A stretch of DNA of 64,000 nucleotides from Nitrospirillum iridis (GCF_014205765.1 NZ_JACIIZ010000022.1:29467-93466), one strand, 5' to 3'. Counted from the first letter of the stretch, positions 23,301 to 42,841 are shown. Translations and numbers: made by a program. The notes: generated by a model not told the origin, from the sequence alone.

Positions 23301-26300
23301 ACGCCCAACGGCAAAGTCGACCGCCAGGCCCTGGCCGGTGCGCGTTACAAGGTCGTGGACGGCGGCACGGATGGCGCGGAGGCCCCGGCCACCCCCACCG
23401 AAATCCTGCTGGCCCAGGTGTGGGCCGACGTGCTGGCCGGTGGCCCCTACCCGCGCGCGGCCCACTTCTTCGACCAGGGCGGCAATTCCCTGTCGGCCAT
23501 TCGGATGGTGACGCGTGCCCGCGATGCGCTGGCGGCCGCCGGCCGGCCGGCCGGCCTGCCCGTCCGCACGGTGTTCGAGCATCCCACCCTGGCCGCGCTG
23601 GCCGCCGCCATCGATGCGAGTGACAGCACAGCGGCGGACGAAAGCGCCCCCGGCCCCTGCGGCCTGGGTCGCACCAATCTGCCCCTGTCATACGCCCAGG
23701 AACGGCTGTGGGTGCTGGAAAAGATGCTGCCGCTGGGCGGCGCTTACAACGTACCGGGCCAGTACCGCCTGGACGGCCCGCTGGACGTGGCCGCCCTGGC
23801 CCGCGCCATCGAGGCCGTCGTCGCCCGCCATGACGTGCTGTCGGCCGTGTTCGTGGAACAGGACGGGCGGGCGGTGCAGCACATCGCCGCCACCGGCGTC
23901 AGGCTGGACGTGCGCGATGCCAGGGAATCCCAGGTGGCGGGCCTGCTGGCGGAGGGGGCGGAGGCGCCGTTCGACCTGGAACGCGTGCCACCGGTACGCG
24001 CCACCCTGCTGCGCATCGGGCCGGACCGGCACATCCTGCAAATGGTCATGCACCACCTGGTGTGCGACGGCTGGTCCCTGACCGCGTTCCTGCGGGAGGT
24101 GGAGACGGTCTACGCCGGCGGCACGCTGGCACCCCTGCCCCTGCAATACCAGGACTATGCCCACTGGCATCGCGGCTGGCTGCAAGGTCCCCGTCCAGCG
24201 CGCGCGCTGGACTATTGGCGGGCCAAGTTGGCGGGCCTGCCGCCCAGCCTGGAGTTGCCGGCGGACTTCCCCCGCCCGGCAGTGCCCAGCAACCGGGGCG
24301 CCACGGAAACGTTGCCCCTGGACGTGGACACGGCGGCGGTGGACGGCCTCTGCCGGCGGCACGGCGTCACCCGCTTCATGCTGTTCTATGCCGTCTTCAC
24401 CGCCTTCCTGCACCGTGTCACCGGTGAGGCGGACTTCGGCGTCGGCACCCCCATCGCCGGCCGCCACCACGCGGCGGTGGAACCGCTGGTGGGCTTCTTC
24501 GCCGACAATCTGGTGCTGCGCACACCCGTGGATGACGGCGTTCCCTTCACCACCCTGCTGGCGGGCGCGCGCACCACGGTGCTGGAGGCGTTCGAGCACC
24601 AGGACGTCCCCTTCACCACCCTGGTGGAGGCTTTGCGGCCCGAACGGCGCCTGGACACCACGCCGCTGTTCCAGGTGATGTTGGCGGTGGAGGAGGACGC
24701 GGCCTTCCCCCTGCGCCTAAACGGCGTGACGGCCACGCCGCTGGCGTGGGAAAGCCCCTATGCCAAGTACGATTTGACGCTGAGCATCCGGACCATGGAC
24801 AGCGGCCTGGCGGCCAGCCTGGAATACAATACCGACCTGTTCCACCCCGTCAGCGCCGCGCGCCTGGCCCGACAGTTCGCCACCCTGACGGCGGAACTGC
24901 TGGCCGATCCGGCGCAGGCGGTGGATGCCATAGACCTGCGGCCCGCGCCGGAGCGGGCGGGTTTGCCGGGCCTGGCCGGCGCCGCGCGCCCCCGGCCAAG
25001 CGGCATCGGGCTGCACGGACTGGCGACCGCCAGTCCCAGCACCCCGGCCCTGGTCTATGACGACGCGGTCCTGACCCATGCGCAGGTCCAGGCCGCCGCC
25101 AACCGCCTGGCCCACCACCTGATCGCCCGCGGCTTGCGGCCCGGTGACCTGGTGGGCGTGCATCGCCGCCGCGCCCTGGACCTGCCGGTGCTGCTGCTGG
25201 GCATCCTGAAGGCCGGTGGCGGCTATGTGCCCTTGAACCCCAACCACCCAGCGGACCGCTTGGCCGCCATCGTGCGCACGGCCGCCCCCGCCCTGATCCT
25301 GACCGGCCCGGACTTTCCGGTGACCGGCACCCACGCCGTCCTGGTGGACCCGGATGCCGAGGCCGCCGCCATAACCGCCCGGCCGGACACGGACCCGGCC
25401 GTGCCGGTGGACGACGAGCGGCCGGCCTATGTCATGTTCACCTCGGGCTCCACCGGCGTGCCCAAGGGCGTCGCCGTGCCGCACCGCGCGGCTGTGAACC
25501 ATCAGCTATGGTTCGGGGAGGTGGCCGGCCTGAGCGCCGGCGATACCCTGTTGCAGATGACCTCGTTCGATTTCGACGCCTCGGTCATCGAATTCTTCGC
25601 GCCGCTGACCTGCGGCGGCCGCCTGGTCATGGCGCCACCGGAGGCGGAGAAGGACCCGGCGGCATTGGGCGCCCTGATCCGCACCTTCGGCGTAACGGTG
25701 TTCCAGGCGGTGCCCGCCCTGCTGCAAATCATGGCGGATGAGGGCATCCTGGCCACCTGTCCCAGCCTGCGCCTGGTCTGTTCGGGGGGCGAGGTGCTGG
25801 CGACGGAGTTGCAGGATCGCCTGCTGGCCCAACTGGGCGCGGCCCGTCTGCTGAACTGCTACGGCCCCACGGAAAGCGGCATCGACGCCACCTGGCATGA
25901 ATGCGCGCCCGGCGCCGAACCACGCCCGGCCAGCGTACCCATCGGCCGGCCGGTGCATAACATGCGGGCCTATGTGCTGGACCACGCCCGGCGCCCCGTC
26001 GCGGCGGGTCTGGTGGGCGACCTCTACCTGGCGGGCGTGAGCCTCGCCACCGGCTATCTGAACGCGCCCGCCCTGACCGAAGCGGCCTTTCTGGCCGACC
26101 CGCACGCCGGCGGCTTCATGTACCGCACCGGCGACCGGGTGCGCGTGGGTGCTGACGACACGCTGATCTTCCTGGGCCGCGCCGATAGCCAAGTGAAGGT
26201 GCGCGGTTACCGCATCGAGACGGCGGAGGTGGAGGCGGCGCTGAACGCCCTTCCGGCCGTGCGGGAAAGCGCCGTCATAGGTTTAAAGCGGCCGGGCGAC

Positions 26301-29300
26301 ACGGAGCACCGCCTGGTGGCCTTCATCGTCGGTACCGCCGATGCCGCGACCTTGCGCGCCGGCCTGCGCCGCACCCTGCCCGACTATATGGTGCCGGCGC
26401 ATTTCCTGGCGCTGGACGCCCTGCCCCTGGTCACCAGCGGCAAGGTGGACCGCCGCCGCCTGGCCGCCCTGGCCGAACCCGCGCTGCGCGACGTCACCCC
26501 CACCGCCGACCGCGTGGCCCCGCGCGACGGGATGGAACAGCGCCTGGCCGCCATCTGGGCCGACGTGCTGGGCGGCGACGCCTTTGGCGTGCACGACAAT
26601 TTCTTCGAACGCGGCGGCCATTCGCTGAAGGCGGTTCAGGTGGTGGCCCGCATCCGCGACCAGTGGCCGGGGATGGATCTGTCCGTCCGCCACGTGTTCG
26701 AGGCGCCGACCATCGCCGGCCTCGCGGCCCTGCTGCGGCCGGAGAGGACGGGCGACGGCGACCGCCCCGCCCTGCTGCCCCAGCCGCGGATGCCGGACTC
26801 CGACGGCACCGCGCTGATGCCGATATCCTATGCCCAGCGCGCCCTATGGTTCCTGGATCGGCTGGAGGAAGGCGGGCGCGCCTACACCACCGTCGACGCC
26901 TTCGTCCTGGCCGGCCGATTGGACCTGTCGGCCCTGCGCGCGGCGCTGGACGCCCTGGTGCGCCGCCATGAAAGCCTGCGCACCTGCTTCATCCTGCGGG
27001 AGGGGGAACCGTACCAGCGCATCCTGCCGCCCCTGCCCATGCCCTTCGTCCACAGGACGACGGCTGCGACGGCCGACCTGGCGGGCCTGGCGCTGGCGGA
27101 GGTTGCCCGGCCCATCGACCTGTCGCGGGAGCCGCCGTTGCGCGTCAGCGTCATCACCCTGGCGCCCGACCGGCATCTGGCTGTCCTGACCTGGCACCAC
27201 ATCGCCACCGATGGCTGGTCCACCGGCGTGCTGGTGCGGGAGATCGGGGCGCTGTACACGGCGGCTTTGGCGAGGGACGATTTGGACGGGGCCCTGCCGC
27301 CCCTGCCCCTGCAGTACGGCGACTATGCCGCCTGGCAGCAGCGCTGGCTGGCCAGCGCCGGCTTCAAACGCCAGCTGGATTACTGGACCGAACAGCTGGC
27401 CGACGCGCCGACCCATCTGAACCTGTGCGCCGACCGGCCAAGGCCTCAGCGACAAAGCTTCCGGGGCGGCACCCTGCGCTTCACCGTCGAGGCTGATCTG
27501 GCCCGGAGCTTGGCATCCGTGGGGCAGGCGGCGGGGGCCAGCCCCTTCATGACCCTGCTGGCCGTGTTCATGGTGTTGCTGCACCGGCAGTCCCGCCAGG
27601 ACGATGTGCTGGTCGGCACGCCGGTGGCCAACCGGCCGGCCCGGGAACTGGAGGGGCTGCTGGGCTTCTTCACCAACACCCTGGTGCTGCGCGGCCGCCT
27701 GGGCGGCAACCCGCGCTTCAGCGACTTCCTGGCCCAGATGCGGCAGACGGCGCTGGACGCCTACGCCAATGCCGACGTGCCGTTCGAAAAGCTGGTCGAC
27801 GCCCTGGACCCACCGCGCAGCCTGGCCCATTCGCCGCTGTTCCAGGCCATGTTCAATCTGCAGAACACCCCGCGCGGCCCCCTGGCGCTGCCGGGTCTGG
27901 ACTTGGCCCCGGTGGAGATCGACACCCACACGGCCAAGTTCGACCTGCTGCTGACCTTGATCGAGGCGGCGGATGGCGGCCTGGACGGCCATTGGGAATA
28001 CAGCACCGACCTGTTCGATCCCGCCACCGCCCAGCGCATGGTGGACCAGTACCTGTCCCTGCTGCGCGCCGTGGCGGCCGACGCCGACCTGCCCCTGCAT
28101 GACTTGGCGCTGGCGGCACCCGATGAAGTCGCGCGCCTGCTGGCCGCCTGCCAGGGCCCGGCGATGCCCAACGCCGGCGACGGCCGGCTGCACCGGTTGT
28201 TCGAGGCGACGGCCGCGACCCTGCCGGACACGGTGGCCGTCACCTTCAACGGCGCCGACCTGAGCTACGCCCAGGTGGATCACCGTGCCAACGCGCTGGC
28301 GCACCGCCTGGTGACGCTGGGCGTGCGGCCGGACACGCCGGTCGGCATCCGGCTGGACCGGTCGCTGGACATGGTGGTGGCCATGCTGGGCATCCTGAAG
28401 GCCGGGGGCGCCTATGTGCCGCTGGACCCGGCCCTTCCCGCCGCCCGCCTGGACTACATCATCGGCGACGCCGGCTTGGCGTTGGTGGTGGGTTCGGCAC
28501 CGGACGGCGGCCTGCCCCACGGTGCCGAAGCGGTGGCGGTGACGGAGGAGGAGAAAGCCTTCGGGCCACCGGTCGAGGACCTGACGCCGGAACACCTGGC
28601 CTACGTCCTCTACACCTCGGGCTCCACCGGCCAGCCCAAGGGCGTGCTGATGCCCCACCGGGCGCTGGTGAACCTGATCCGCTGGCAGGTGGCGGAGCCG
28701 TCCTTCGCGCACGGTCTGCGCACCCTGCAATTCACCACCCTGGGGTTCGACGTGGCCTGCCAGGAGATGTTCGCCTGCTGGGCGTCGGCCGGCACCCTGG
28801 TGCTAATGGCAGAGCCCTTGCGCCGTGACGTGCCCGCCATGATCGCCCAGGCCGCGACCTGGGGCATTCAGCGCATCTTCCTGCCCTTCACCGCCCTGCA
28901 GCAGCTGGCCGAGGCCTGGCCATTGGCCACCCGCCGCCCCCAGGGCCTGGTGGAACTGATCACGGCCGGCGAACGGCTGAAGGTCACCCCGTCGCTACGC
29001 GCCCTGTTCCGTGACCTGCCGGACTGCCGCCTGGTCAACCAGTATGGTCCGACGGAAACCCACGTCGCGACCACCCTGGTCCTGCCGGCCGACCCCGATA
29101 GCTGGCCGGAACTGCCGCGCATCGGCCGGCCGGTCGCCAATACGGCGGTGTATATCCTGGACGAGGAAGGCCACCCGCTGCCGGCGGGCGTGCCGGGCCA
29201 GCTCTGGATCGCCGGCACCGCGGTCAGCCGGGGATACCTGGGCCGATTGGATCTGACGGAGAAAAGCTTCCGGCTAAATCCTTACGGGTCCGGAATGATG

Positions 29301-30064
29301 TATGCCACGGGCGACCTGGCGTGCATCCGCTGGGATGGCACGGCGCCGGAGCTGGACTTCCTGGGCCGCATCGACGCCCAAGTCAAAATCCGGGGCTACC
29401 GCATCGAGCCGGAAGAGGTGGAGCGCGCGCTGATCGCCCAGGGCCGGGTGCGCGACGCGGCCGTGGTCGCCTGGACCGACGGCAGCGGCGAGAGGCGGCT
29501 GGTCGCCTATTACGTGCCGGCCGATGCCGCCGCCGGTGACAGCCGGGTGGTGCGCGACGGACTGGCGGCGCTGTTGCCCGATTACATGGTCCCCACCCTG
29601 TGGGTGCCGCTACCGGCCCTGCCGCAGACCCGCACCGGCAAGGTCGACCGCAAGGCCCTGCCAGCGCCCGACCGGGCGGGTGCCGCGCCCGCAGCCCAGA
29701 CCACCCCGCCACGCAGCGCCACGGAGCAGGCGGTGGCCGACATCTGGCGGTCCGTGCTGCAGGTGCCGCGGGTGGGGCTGCACGACAATTTCTTCGATCT
29801 GGGCGGCTATTCCTTCCTGCTGCTGCGCGTGTTGGCGGAGGTGCGCCGGCACTTCCCGGCCGCCCGTCAGGTCACCATGGTCAGCCTGTTCGAACACCCG
29901 ACCGTGCAGGCTCTGGCCCGCCTGATCGACGGGGCGCAGGCCGTCGCCCTGCGTCACCGGGCCGCCCAACGTGAAGCCCAGGCGCCCCTGCGCCATGACT
30001 TGAACCAGCGCCGCACGGCCCAGCGCCGCGCCACATCCCTTATCGCCCCGGAAGAGATCCCGTC

Positions 30065-30068
<4 letters not shown>
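20307..30068 (+). CDS. Three-module non-ribosomal peptide synthetase with TubC-type docking domain
   Basis: A 3253-residue NRPS of layout dd-(C-A-PCP)x3. Residues 1-60 (VDVQSLLRRLGDLDVRLWV and on) match the TubC N-terminal docking fold. C1 about 60-495 has HHIVTDRW, with Arg after the Asp instead of Gly. A1 is about 519-1015 and PCP1 about 1030-1103 (GGNSL). C2 about 1124-1552 has HHLVCDGWS. A2 is about 1567-2065 and PCP2 about 2075-2145 (GGHSL). C3 about 2170-2605 has HHIATDGWS. A3 is about 2628-3125 and PCP3 about 3135-3210 (GGYSF). All three C domains keep the catalytic HHxxxD. There is no epimerase, methyltransferase or cyclisation domain. The start is GTG at 20307, overlapping the previous stop (GTGA); the end overlaps the next ATG. 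It receives the polyketide-peptide chain from the preceding PKS and adds three residues. Confidence 0.96.
21862..23350 (+). other. Adenylation domain A1 of the NRPS, Val-like pocket
   Basis: Core motifs YTSGSTGRPKG, YGPTENTTF, YRTGDLA and NGKVDR are present. The pocket residues read D-A-L-W-L-G-C-T-F-K, seven of ten identical to the known valine code DAFWIGGTFK. Val or a similar branched aliphatic residue is inferred. Confidence 0.65.
25005..26500 (+). other. Adenylation domain A2 of the NRPS, substrate not assigned
   Basis: Core motifs FTSGSTGVPKG, YGPTESGID, YRTGDRV and SGKVDR are present. The pocket reads D-A-I-Q-C-G-C-I-D-K by alignment with GrsA. I do not recognise a characterised match; a polar residue is possible given Gln and Asp in the pocket. 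Confidence 0.7.
28190..29680 (+). other. Adenylation domain A3 of the NRPS, Pro-like pocket
   Basis: Core motifs YTSGSTGQPKG, QYGPTETHVA, YATGDLA and TGKVDR are present. The pocket reads D-V-Q-F-I-A-Q-V-A-K. This is eight of ten identical to proline-type codes such as DVQFIAHVVK, and the surrounding FLPFTALQQL and ITAGERL segments also fit that group. Proline or a close analogue is inferred. Confidence 0.6.
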
Positions 30069-38559
<8,491 letters not shown>

Positions 38560-38563
<4 letters not shown>

Positions 38564-38934
38564 CAGATCGCGCGAAGGCGGAATCGCCTTTGGGCGATCT
38601 GCTTTAGCTTGGCGACATACTCCTCCGCAATGGCATGAAAACTGTCGCCCGAGCCATACTGCAGCAGTTTTCGCGGCTTTTTGTCTTCCGAGGGATCGAT
38701 ACCGGCAAGCAAAAGCTTCCTGGCTGTGTCGCGGGCCTCCCGCGCCGCCGCCAAGGTAACGAGAGGGTAAGTGCCAAGAGCCAGAAGCTTCTGCTTTCCG
38801 CCAAAACGATAGGCCAGCCGCCATAAACGGGCGCCCGTAGGCTGCACCCAAAACTGCAGCCCCTCGCTGTCAGAAAACTTCTGCAATTTCTCGCCGGGAC
38901 GGGCATTCCGGCACTTCATGTCGCTCAACGCCAT
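38560..38934 (-). pseudogene. Truncated P4-type tyrosine integrase (N-terminal DNA-binding domain only)
   Basis: Starts at ATG 38934 with a good ribosome site (AGGAGG eight bases upstream). The first about 110 residues (MALSDMKCRNARPGEKLQKF, then FGGKQKLLALGTYP and the LAAAREARDTARKLL helix) match the arm-type DNA-binding domain found at the N-terminus of P4-like phage and island integrases. Such integrases are about 400 residues. This frame stops after 124, right after the SFHAIAEEYVAKL segment that begins the core-binding domain. The last 15 or so residues are read through the NRPS terminator hairpin and are not integrase sequence. The catalytic R-H-R-Y domain is absent, so the protein cannot recombine DNA. 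It is on the same strand as, and just downstream of, tRNA-Phe, the usual place for an island integrase. Confidence 0.85.
38563..38605 (+). terminator. Hairpin terminator after the PKS-NRPS operon
   Basis: GCAGATCGC (38563-38571) pairs perfectly with GCGATCTGC (38594-38602). An inner stem AAGGCG/CGCCTT closes a four-base loop, and TTT follows. The hairpin begins on the last base of the NRPS stop codon. Confidence 0.75.
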
Positions 38935-38947
38935 GGTCCGATCCTCC

Positions 38948-38980
38948 TGTTGGTATAAGATGCCAACCCACATACCAACA
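38948..38980. promoter_or_regulatory. Perfect 9-bp inverted repeat upstream of the integrase remnant
   Basis: TGTTGGTAT (38948-38956) and ATACCAACA (38972-38980) are exact inverted copies separated by 15 bases. They sit 14-46 bases upstream of the integrase start codon. The position fits an operator or an integrase/excisionase arm site, but no binding protein is known. Confidence 0.5.
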
Positions 38981-39127
38981 GAAGGCCTCGATGACGGGGG
39001 TATCCCAGGGCTACGCTCATCCACGCCAAACTACGATCTGGCGTCAAAAACCCGATATTTCATAAGGGGTTGGATCGTACCGGGGCGTATTATCGGCGGC
39101 TTACGGAAACGATCGTGTGGGGGAAAA

Positions 39128-39203
39128 TGGTGCCCAGGGACGGAATCGAACCGCCGACACGGGGATTTTCAGTCCCCTGCTCTACCAACTGAGCTACCTG
39201 GGC
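39128..39203 (-). tRNA. tRNA-Phe (GAA)
   Basis: The minus strand reads a full 76-base tRNA with encoded CCA. The acceptor stem is GCCCAGG/CCTGGGC, the D arm contains AGTTGGTA, the anticodon stem-loop GGGGA-CTGAAAA-TCCCC gives anticodon GAA, and the T loop is TTCGATT. Its 3' end points toward the truncated integrase and the PKS-NRPS genes, making it the likely attachment site of the island. Confidence 0.96.
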
Positions 39204-39420
39204 ATCCAGAGGTCCTTAGCAGGAGCTAAGTACCTGTACTCGCGTGGGTTTTTCTAACCCGTTGCCGCAGCGTTGGCGTCCGCGGCGCGTCGAGGTGGCT
39301 GTATGTAGACAAGTCCGACGGGGTTGTCCAGCCTGTTCGTTCATTCTTTTTGATATTTTTTTTAAGCCATTGATTTAACTGACATATTCCCGGTTTTAAG
39401 GCGTGTGGGCGGGTTCGGGC

Positions 39421-39642
39421 TCAGCCTCTCTCGGTCCCGGGCACCGCTTCGCCGTCCTCGTCCGTCTCCTCCGTCACCGGGACGCGATAGCTCTCGTTCA
39501 GCCAACGGCCGAGGTCCACGTCGGCGCAGCGGCGGGAGCAGAACGGCTTGGCCTCCGGCGCCGGCGGACGGCCGCAGATGGGGCAGGCGGCGCGGGCTTT
39601 GCGGGGCTTCAGGGGTATGGGCTCATCACTCATCATGGACAC
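39421..39642 (-). CDS. yacG: DNA gyrase inhibitor YacG, zinc-binding
   Basis: A 73-residue protein with the YacG zinc site CPICGRP and FCSRRCADVDLGRWL, four cysteines in a C-x2-C...C-x3-C pattern. In the family the protein binds the C-terminal part of GyrB and inhibits gyrase. The GTG at 39642 directly follows the rng stop; two in-frame ATGs at 39636 and 39633 are equally plausible starts. The C-terminus is acidic. It is the last gene of the infA-maf-rng-yacG run. Confidence 0.92.
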   Translation of the reverse strand: MSMMSDEPIPLKPRKARAACPICGRPPAPEAKPFCSRRCADVDLGRWLNESYRVPVTEETDEDGEAVPGTERG

Positions 39643-40947
39643 TCACATCAAGGCGTCGTTTTGGTCGGCGGCGGGCGCTTCAGGCGCCACCAGGTCCAGC
39701 AGCGACGGGCCGCGCCGCTGGCGCGTCATTTCCACCAGGCCCAGGCGGGACATGCCGTAGACTTGGGTATTCCCGGGATCGTCCGCCACCGCCCCGGTGA
39801 GGGCCAGGACCAGCCGCTCGCGGTCCGGTGGCCGGGACAGGTTGATGAAGTCCACCACCACGATGCCGCCGACATTACGCAGGCGCAACTGGCGGGCGAT
39901 TTCCGGGACCGCCGCCAGGTTGACGGCCAGGGGGTCGCCCCGCTCCCCCCCGTTCACGTCGATGACGGTCAATGCCTCGGTCCGCTCGATCACCAGCCCG
40001 CCGCCGGTCGGCCCCGGCAATGGCGCGTTGGGGCGCAGCAGCTTGGCGATGGCGCCGTCCAGATCGCCGCCGTCAAACAGCGGCAGGCCGGCGCTGGCAC
40101 GCGCCAGGACCGGCAGCAGGTCGCCGGCGCGGTCGTCGCACCATCGCCGCAGTTCGGCATAGAGGTCCTGGCCACCGGCGGCACGATCATCCACGCGGAT
40201 GGCGTCCACCGGCTGCCCCGTCTGTTCCAGCAGAGCCCGCACCCCGGCATGCGGCGCCGGCAGCAGAACGGCCGGCGCGCCATCGCCCGCGCGAACCACG
40301 CCACGCCAATCCAGGGCCAAGGTCTCCGCCTCCCGCGCCAGTCCTTCCGCCGGGACGCCGGCCGCCGCCGCGCGGACGATCCAGCCCCCGGGCCAGCCCC
40401 CGCCGCCTGAAGGGACCGCGTCACGCACCACGGTGGTCAGGCGTGCCCGTTCCGCCGCCGCGTTGGCCCCCTGTCCCAGGCGCTTGGACACATGGATGCC
40501 GGCGGCCAGGGGCGTGTGCACCAGGAAGCGGCCGGGCAAGGCCACGTCCATGGACAGGAGGGCGCCCTTGGCGCCCACGGGGTCGGCCTTCACCTGGACG
40601 ATCACCGTCTGGCCGGAGCGCAGCGCCGTGCCGATGGGGCCCTGGGCCCGGGTCGCGGGGCGATCCTTGGGGTTGCCCTTGCCCCCCGCTGGCGGCAGGC
40701 GCACGTCAGCCCCGGGCAGCAGGCCCAGGCGGCCCGTGCCGATGTCGATGAAGGCCGCGTTCATGCCGGCGACGATACGGGCGACCCGCCCCCGAATCAC
40801 GGCACCGGCCAAGGTGGGCCGGTCCACGCGATCGATATAGAGGTCGCTAAGGGCGCCATCGGTCAGCACCGCCGCCCGGCGCAGGGCGGGCCCCAGCGCC
40901 GGGGCGGTGATGTCGATGTGAAGTTCGCGGGTCTGTTCACGGGCCAT
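39643..40947 (-). CDS. rng: Ribonuclease E/G family protein (short RNase G type)
   Basis: A 434-residue endoribonuclease-type protein. The N-terminal half contains an S1 RNA-binding domain (GRVARIVAGMNAAFIDIG) followed by the RNase E/G core. Two aspartates that bind the catalytic Mg are seen in LTVIDVNGG and IVVVDFINL. The zinc-link cysteines (CPxCxG) and the long scaffold tail of RNase E are missing, so it is the short paralogue common in alphaproteobacteria. I place the start at ATG 40947 (MAREQTRELHI), 13 bases after the maf stop; a longer frame reading into maf is not credible. Expected role: rRNA and mRNA processing in the cytoplasm. Confidence 0.88.
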   Translation of the reverse strand: MAREQTRELHIDITAPALGPALRRAAVLTDGALSDLYIDRVDRPTLAGAVIRGRVARIVAGMNAAFIDIGTGRLGLLPGADVRLPPAGGKGNPKDRPATRAQGPIGTALRSGQTVIVQVKADPVGAKGALLSMDVALPGRFLVHTPLAAGIHVSKRLGQGANAAAERARLTTVVRDAVPSGGGGWPGGWIVRAAAAGVPAEGLAREAETLALDWRGVVRAGDGAPAVLLPAPHAGVRALLEQTGQPVDAIRVDDRAAGGQDLYAELRRWCDDRAGDLLPVLARASAGLPLFDGGDLDGAIAKLLRPNAPLPGPTGGGLVIERTEALTVIDVNGGERGDPLAVNLAAVPEIARQLRLRNVGGIVVVDFINLSRPPDRERLVLALTGAVADDPGNTQVYGMSRLGLVEMTRQRRGPSLLDLVAPEAPAADQNDALM

Positions 40948-40960
40948 CGGGGCCGGCCCG

Positions 40961-41602
40961 TCAGGCTGCCGCGGGAGAGCCGGCGAGCGGGTCCAACCCG
41001 GCCGCGCGCAACAGGGCCGCCGTCTCGAACAGCGACAGGCCCACGACATTGCTGTGCGATCCCACCAGCCCGCGCGCGAACAGCGCGGCGCGACCCTGGA
41101 TGGCATAGCCGCCGGCCTTGCCCACCCCCTCGCCGCAGGCGATATAGGCGTCGATCTCGGCGCGGTTCAGCTTCTTGAAAAGCACGGCGGTCTGCACCAG
41201 GCGGGTGCGCACCGTGCCGGCGGCATCAATCACGCACAGGCCACCATAGACGCGGTGGCGCCGGCCGGACAGCAGGTCCAGGCACCGGCGCACGTCATCA
41301 TCGCTTTCCGCCTTGGGCAGGATGCGGCGACCGCAGCCCACCACCGTGTCCGCCGCCAGTACGATGGCGCCCGCGCCACGCGCAGCCACAACCACCGCCT
41401 TGGCCTTGGCCAGGCGCAGGGCGTGTTGGGCGGGAAGCTCGTCCACCAGGGGGCTTTCGTCGATGTCGGCCGGATCGATGCCGGCCGGCGTCACGCCGAT
41501 CTGGGCCAACAGTTCCCGGCGACGCGGCGAACTGGACGCCAGCACCAGCGGCGGGAGCTGACGTGGCACCCCACCCGTCCCGGCCGCTTGCACGCGCACC
41601 AT
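40961..41602 (-). CDS. maf: Maf-like nucleotide pyrophosphatase
   Basis: A 213-residue Maf/YhdE/YceF family protein. The signature LASSSPRRRELL is near the N-terminus. Asp of AADTVVG, Lys of GKAGGYAIQG and the segment GLVGSHSNVVGL mark the active site. The family hydrolyses non-canonical or canonical nucleoside triphosphates to monophosphates and is linked to house-cleaning and division arrest. It lies 12 bases after infA and 13 before rng on the same strand, so co-transcription is likely. Confidence 0.92.
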   Translation of the reverse strand: MVRVQAAGTGGVPRQLPPLVLASSSPRRRELLAQIGVTPAGIDPADIDESPLVDELPAQHALRLAKAKAVVVAARGAGAIVLAADTVVGCGRRILPKAESDDDVRRCLDLLSGRRHRVYGGLCVIDAAGTVRTRLVQTAVLFKKLNRAEIDAYIACGEGVGKAGGYAIQGRAALFARGLVGSHSNVVGLSLFETAALLRAAGLDPLAGSPAAA

Positions 41603-41614
41603 GACCGTTCCCGC

Positions 41615-41833
41615 TTACTTGAAGCGGAAAGTGATGCGACCCTTCGTCAGGTCGTAGGGCGTCATTTCGACATTCACCCGGTCGCCAGCCAGCACGCGGA
41701 TGCGGTTCTTACGCATCTTGCCGGAGGTGTGGGCCAGCACTTCGTGTTCGTTATCGAGCTTAACGCGAAACATCGCGTTCGGCAGCAGTTCGGTCACCGT
41801 GCCGGAAAACTCGATCAAATCCTCCTTCGCCAT
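41615..41833 (-). CDS. infA: Translation initiation factor IF-1
   Basis: A 72-residue S1-fold protein ([20 protein letters not shown] at the start, ending GRITFRFK), the standard length and sequence of bacterial IF-1. It binds the A site of the 30S subunit during initiation. A ribosome site (AAAGGAAG) precedes the ATG. First gene of the infA-maf-rng-yacG unit. The 213 bases upstream should contain its promoter; I see no other gene there. Confidence 0.98.
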   Translation of the reverse strand: MAKEDLIEFSGTVTELLPNAMFRVKLDNEHEVLAHTSGKMRKNRIRVLAGDRVNVEMTPYDLTKGRITFRFK

Positions 41834-42046
41834 AACTTCCTTTCAGGGAAAAAATCAGGTGGACTCAGCGTTACGCGCAATTTCGGCGACATAGGTGATG
41901 GCCCTGGCCCTCCCGGTCAAGTGTTTTCCAGGCGACGGCAGGGGTGCAGGCACCTGTTTGCGCGGCACTGTGGCCCGCCCACACCTTTAAAGTGAACCTC
42001 GCGACAGGGAATTGCACCCCGCCCCCACTTCGGACCATCCCCGGCC

Positions 42047-42619
42047 TCAGGGCTGACCTGACGGCTTCTTTCGGGGCTTGCCGGTGGACTCCGCGTCCAT
42101 CGCCGCCTGATGGTCGCGCCACAGCCACGGCGGCTCCACCCGTCCGCCCCACATGCCGGCGCGGTGGCTCATGGCCAGCACCTGGACACTATAGTAGTCC
42201 GGCGACAGGGCGGTGTAGGCGAGCGCCCAGCCCGCCCGCACCATGATACCGGCGACATCGCGCCCCTCCACCGTGCACACGCCCAATCGCCGTTGCTTGG
42301 GCGGGCTTTCCTTGGTGGTGCAGCGGACGATCTTGTCCTGGACCACGGCCTGCAGTTCCTTCGTGGCCTGGGCGAAGCAGTCGTAGCTGGCCCCGCGACG
42401 GTTCTTGCAGGTCTGCCCAGGGTCGGGCGCGTCGATGCCGAACAGCCGGATCTCCCCGCCATCCACAAGCAGGGTGTCCCCTTCCGTCGCCTGGGCGTGC
42501 CCCTCGATCACGTCACCGCCGCCGCCCACGGGCGCGGGGGGCGCGGCCATGGCCGGGGCGCCCATCCACAGGCCGGCGAGAAGGAAAGGGAGGATGAGGG
42601 GAAGCATCGATGGTTTCAT
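42047..42619 (-). CDS. Secreted thermonuclease-like (SNase-fold) protein
   Basis: A 190-residue protein with an N-terminal signal peptide (MKPSMLPLILPFLLAGLWMG, probable cleavage after AMA). The mature part resembles the COG1525 SNase fold: VIEGHAQATEGDTLLVDG, IRLFGIDAPDPGQTC and a C-terminal RAGMWGG segment. Two or more cysteines suggest disulfides in the periplasm. The start at 42619 has AGGA eight bases upstream; ATG 42628 is a second option. Many such alphaproteobacterial proteins lack the full staphylococcal catalytic triad, so nuclease activity is not certain. Confidence 0.82.
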   Translation of the reverse strand: MKPSMLPLILPFLLAGLWMGAPAMAAPPAPVGGGGDVIEGHAQATEGDTLLVDGGEIRLFGIDAPDPGQTCKNRRGASYDCFAQATKELQAVVQDKIVRCTTKESPPKQRRLGVCTVEGRDVAGIMVRAGWALAYTALSPDYYSVQVLAMSHRAGMWGGRVEPPWLWRDHQAAMDAESTGKPRKKPSGQP

Positions 42620-42841
42620 GCGCGCCATCCTAACAGCGTCTTGCCCCAATGTGCAGGTTGCGGGACAACCCCGCCCCGCCCATGATTTCGCCCTTCAAAG
42701 TCCAGCCCGGTCGGCCTCGACCGGGCCACGCATGCGAGCCGCGCGCGTGCGCTCGGATCTCGATTGTTGCCGCACCGCGCCCGGATGCACTATCCCCTGC
42801 ACCTTGCGTCCCGCAACCACCCGCTCGATAGGCTTGGCCCC

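Noticed and set aside
40948..41106. N-terminal extension of the RNase G frame into maf
   Set aside because: The extra 53 residues are Arg/Pro-rich and antithetical to the family; ATG 40947 gives the usual N-terminus.
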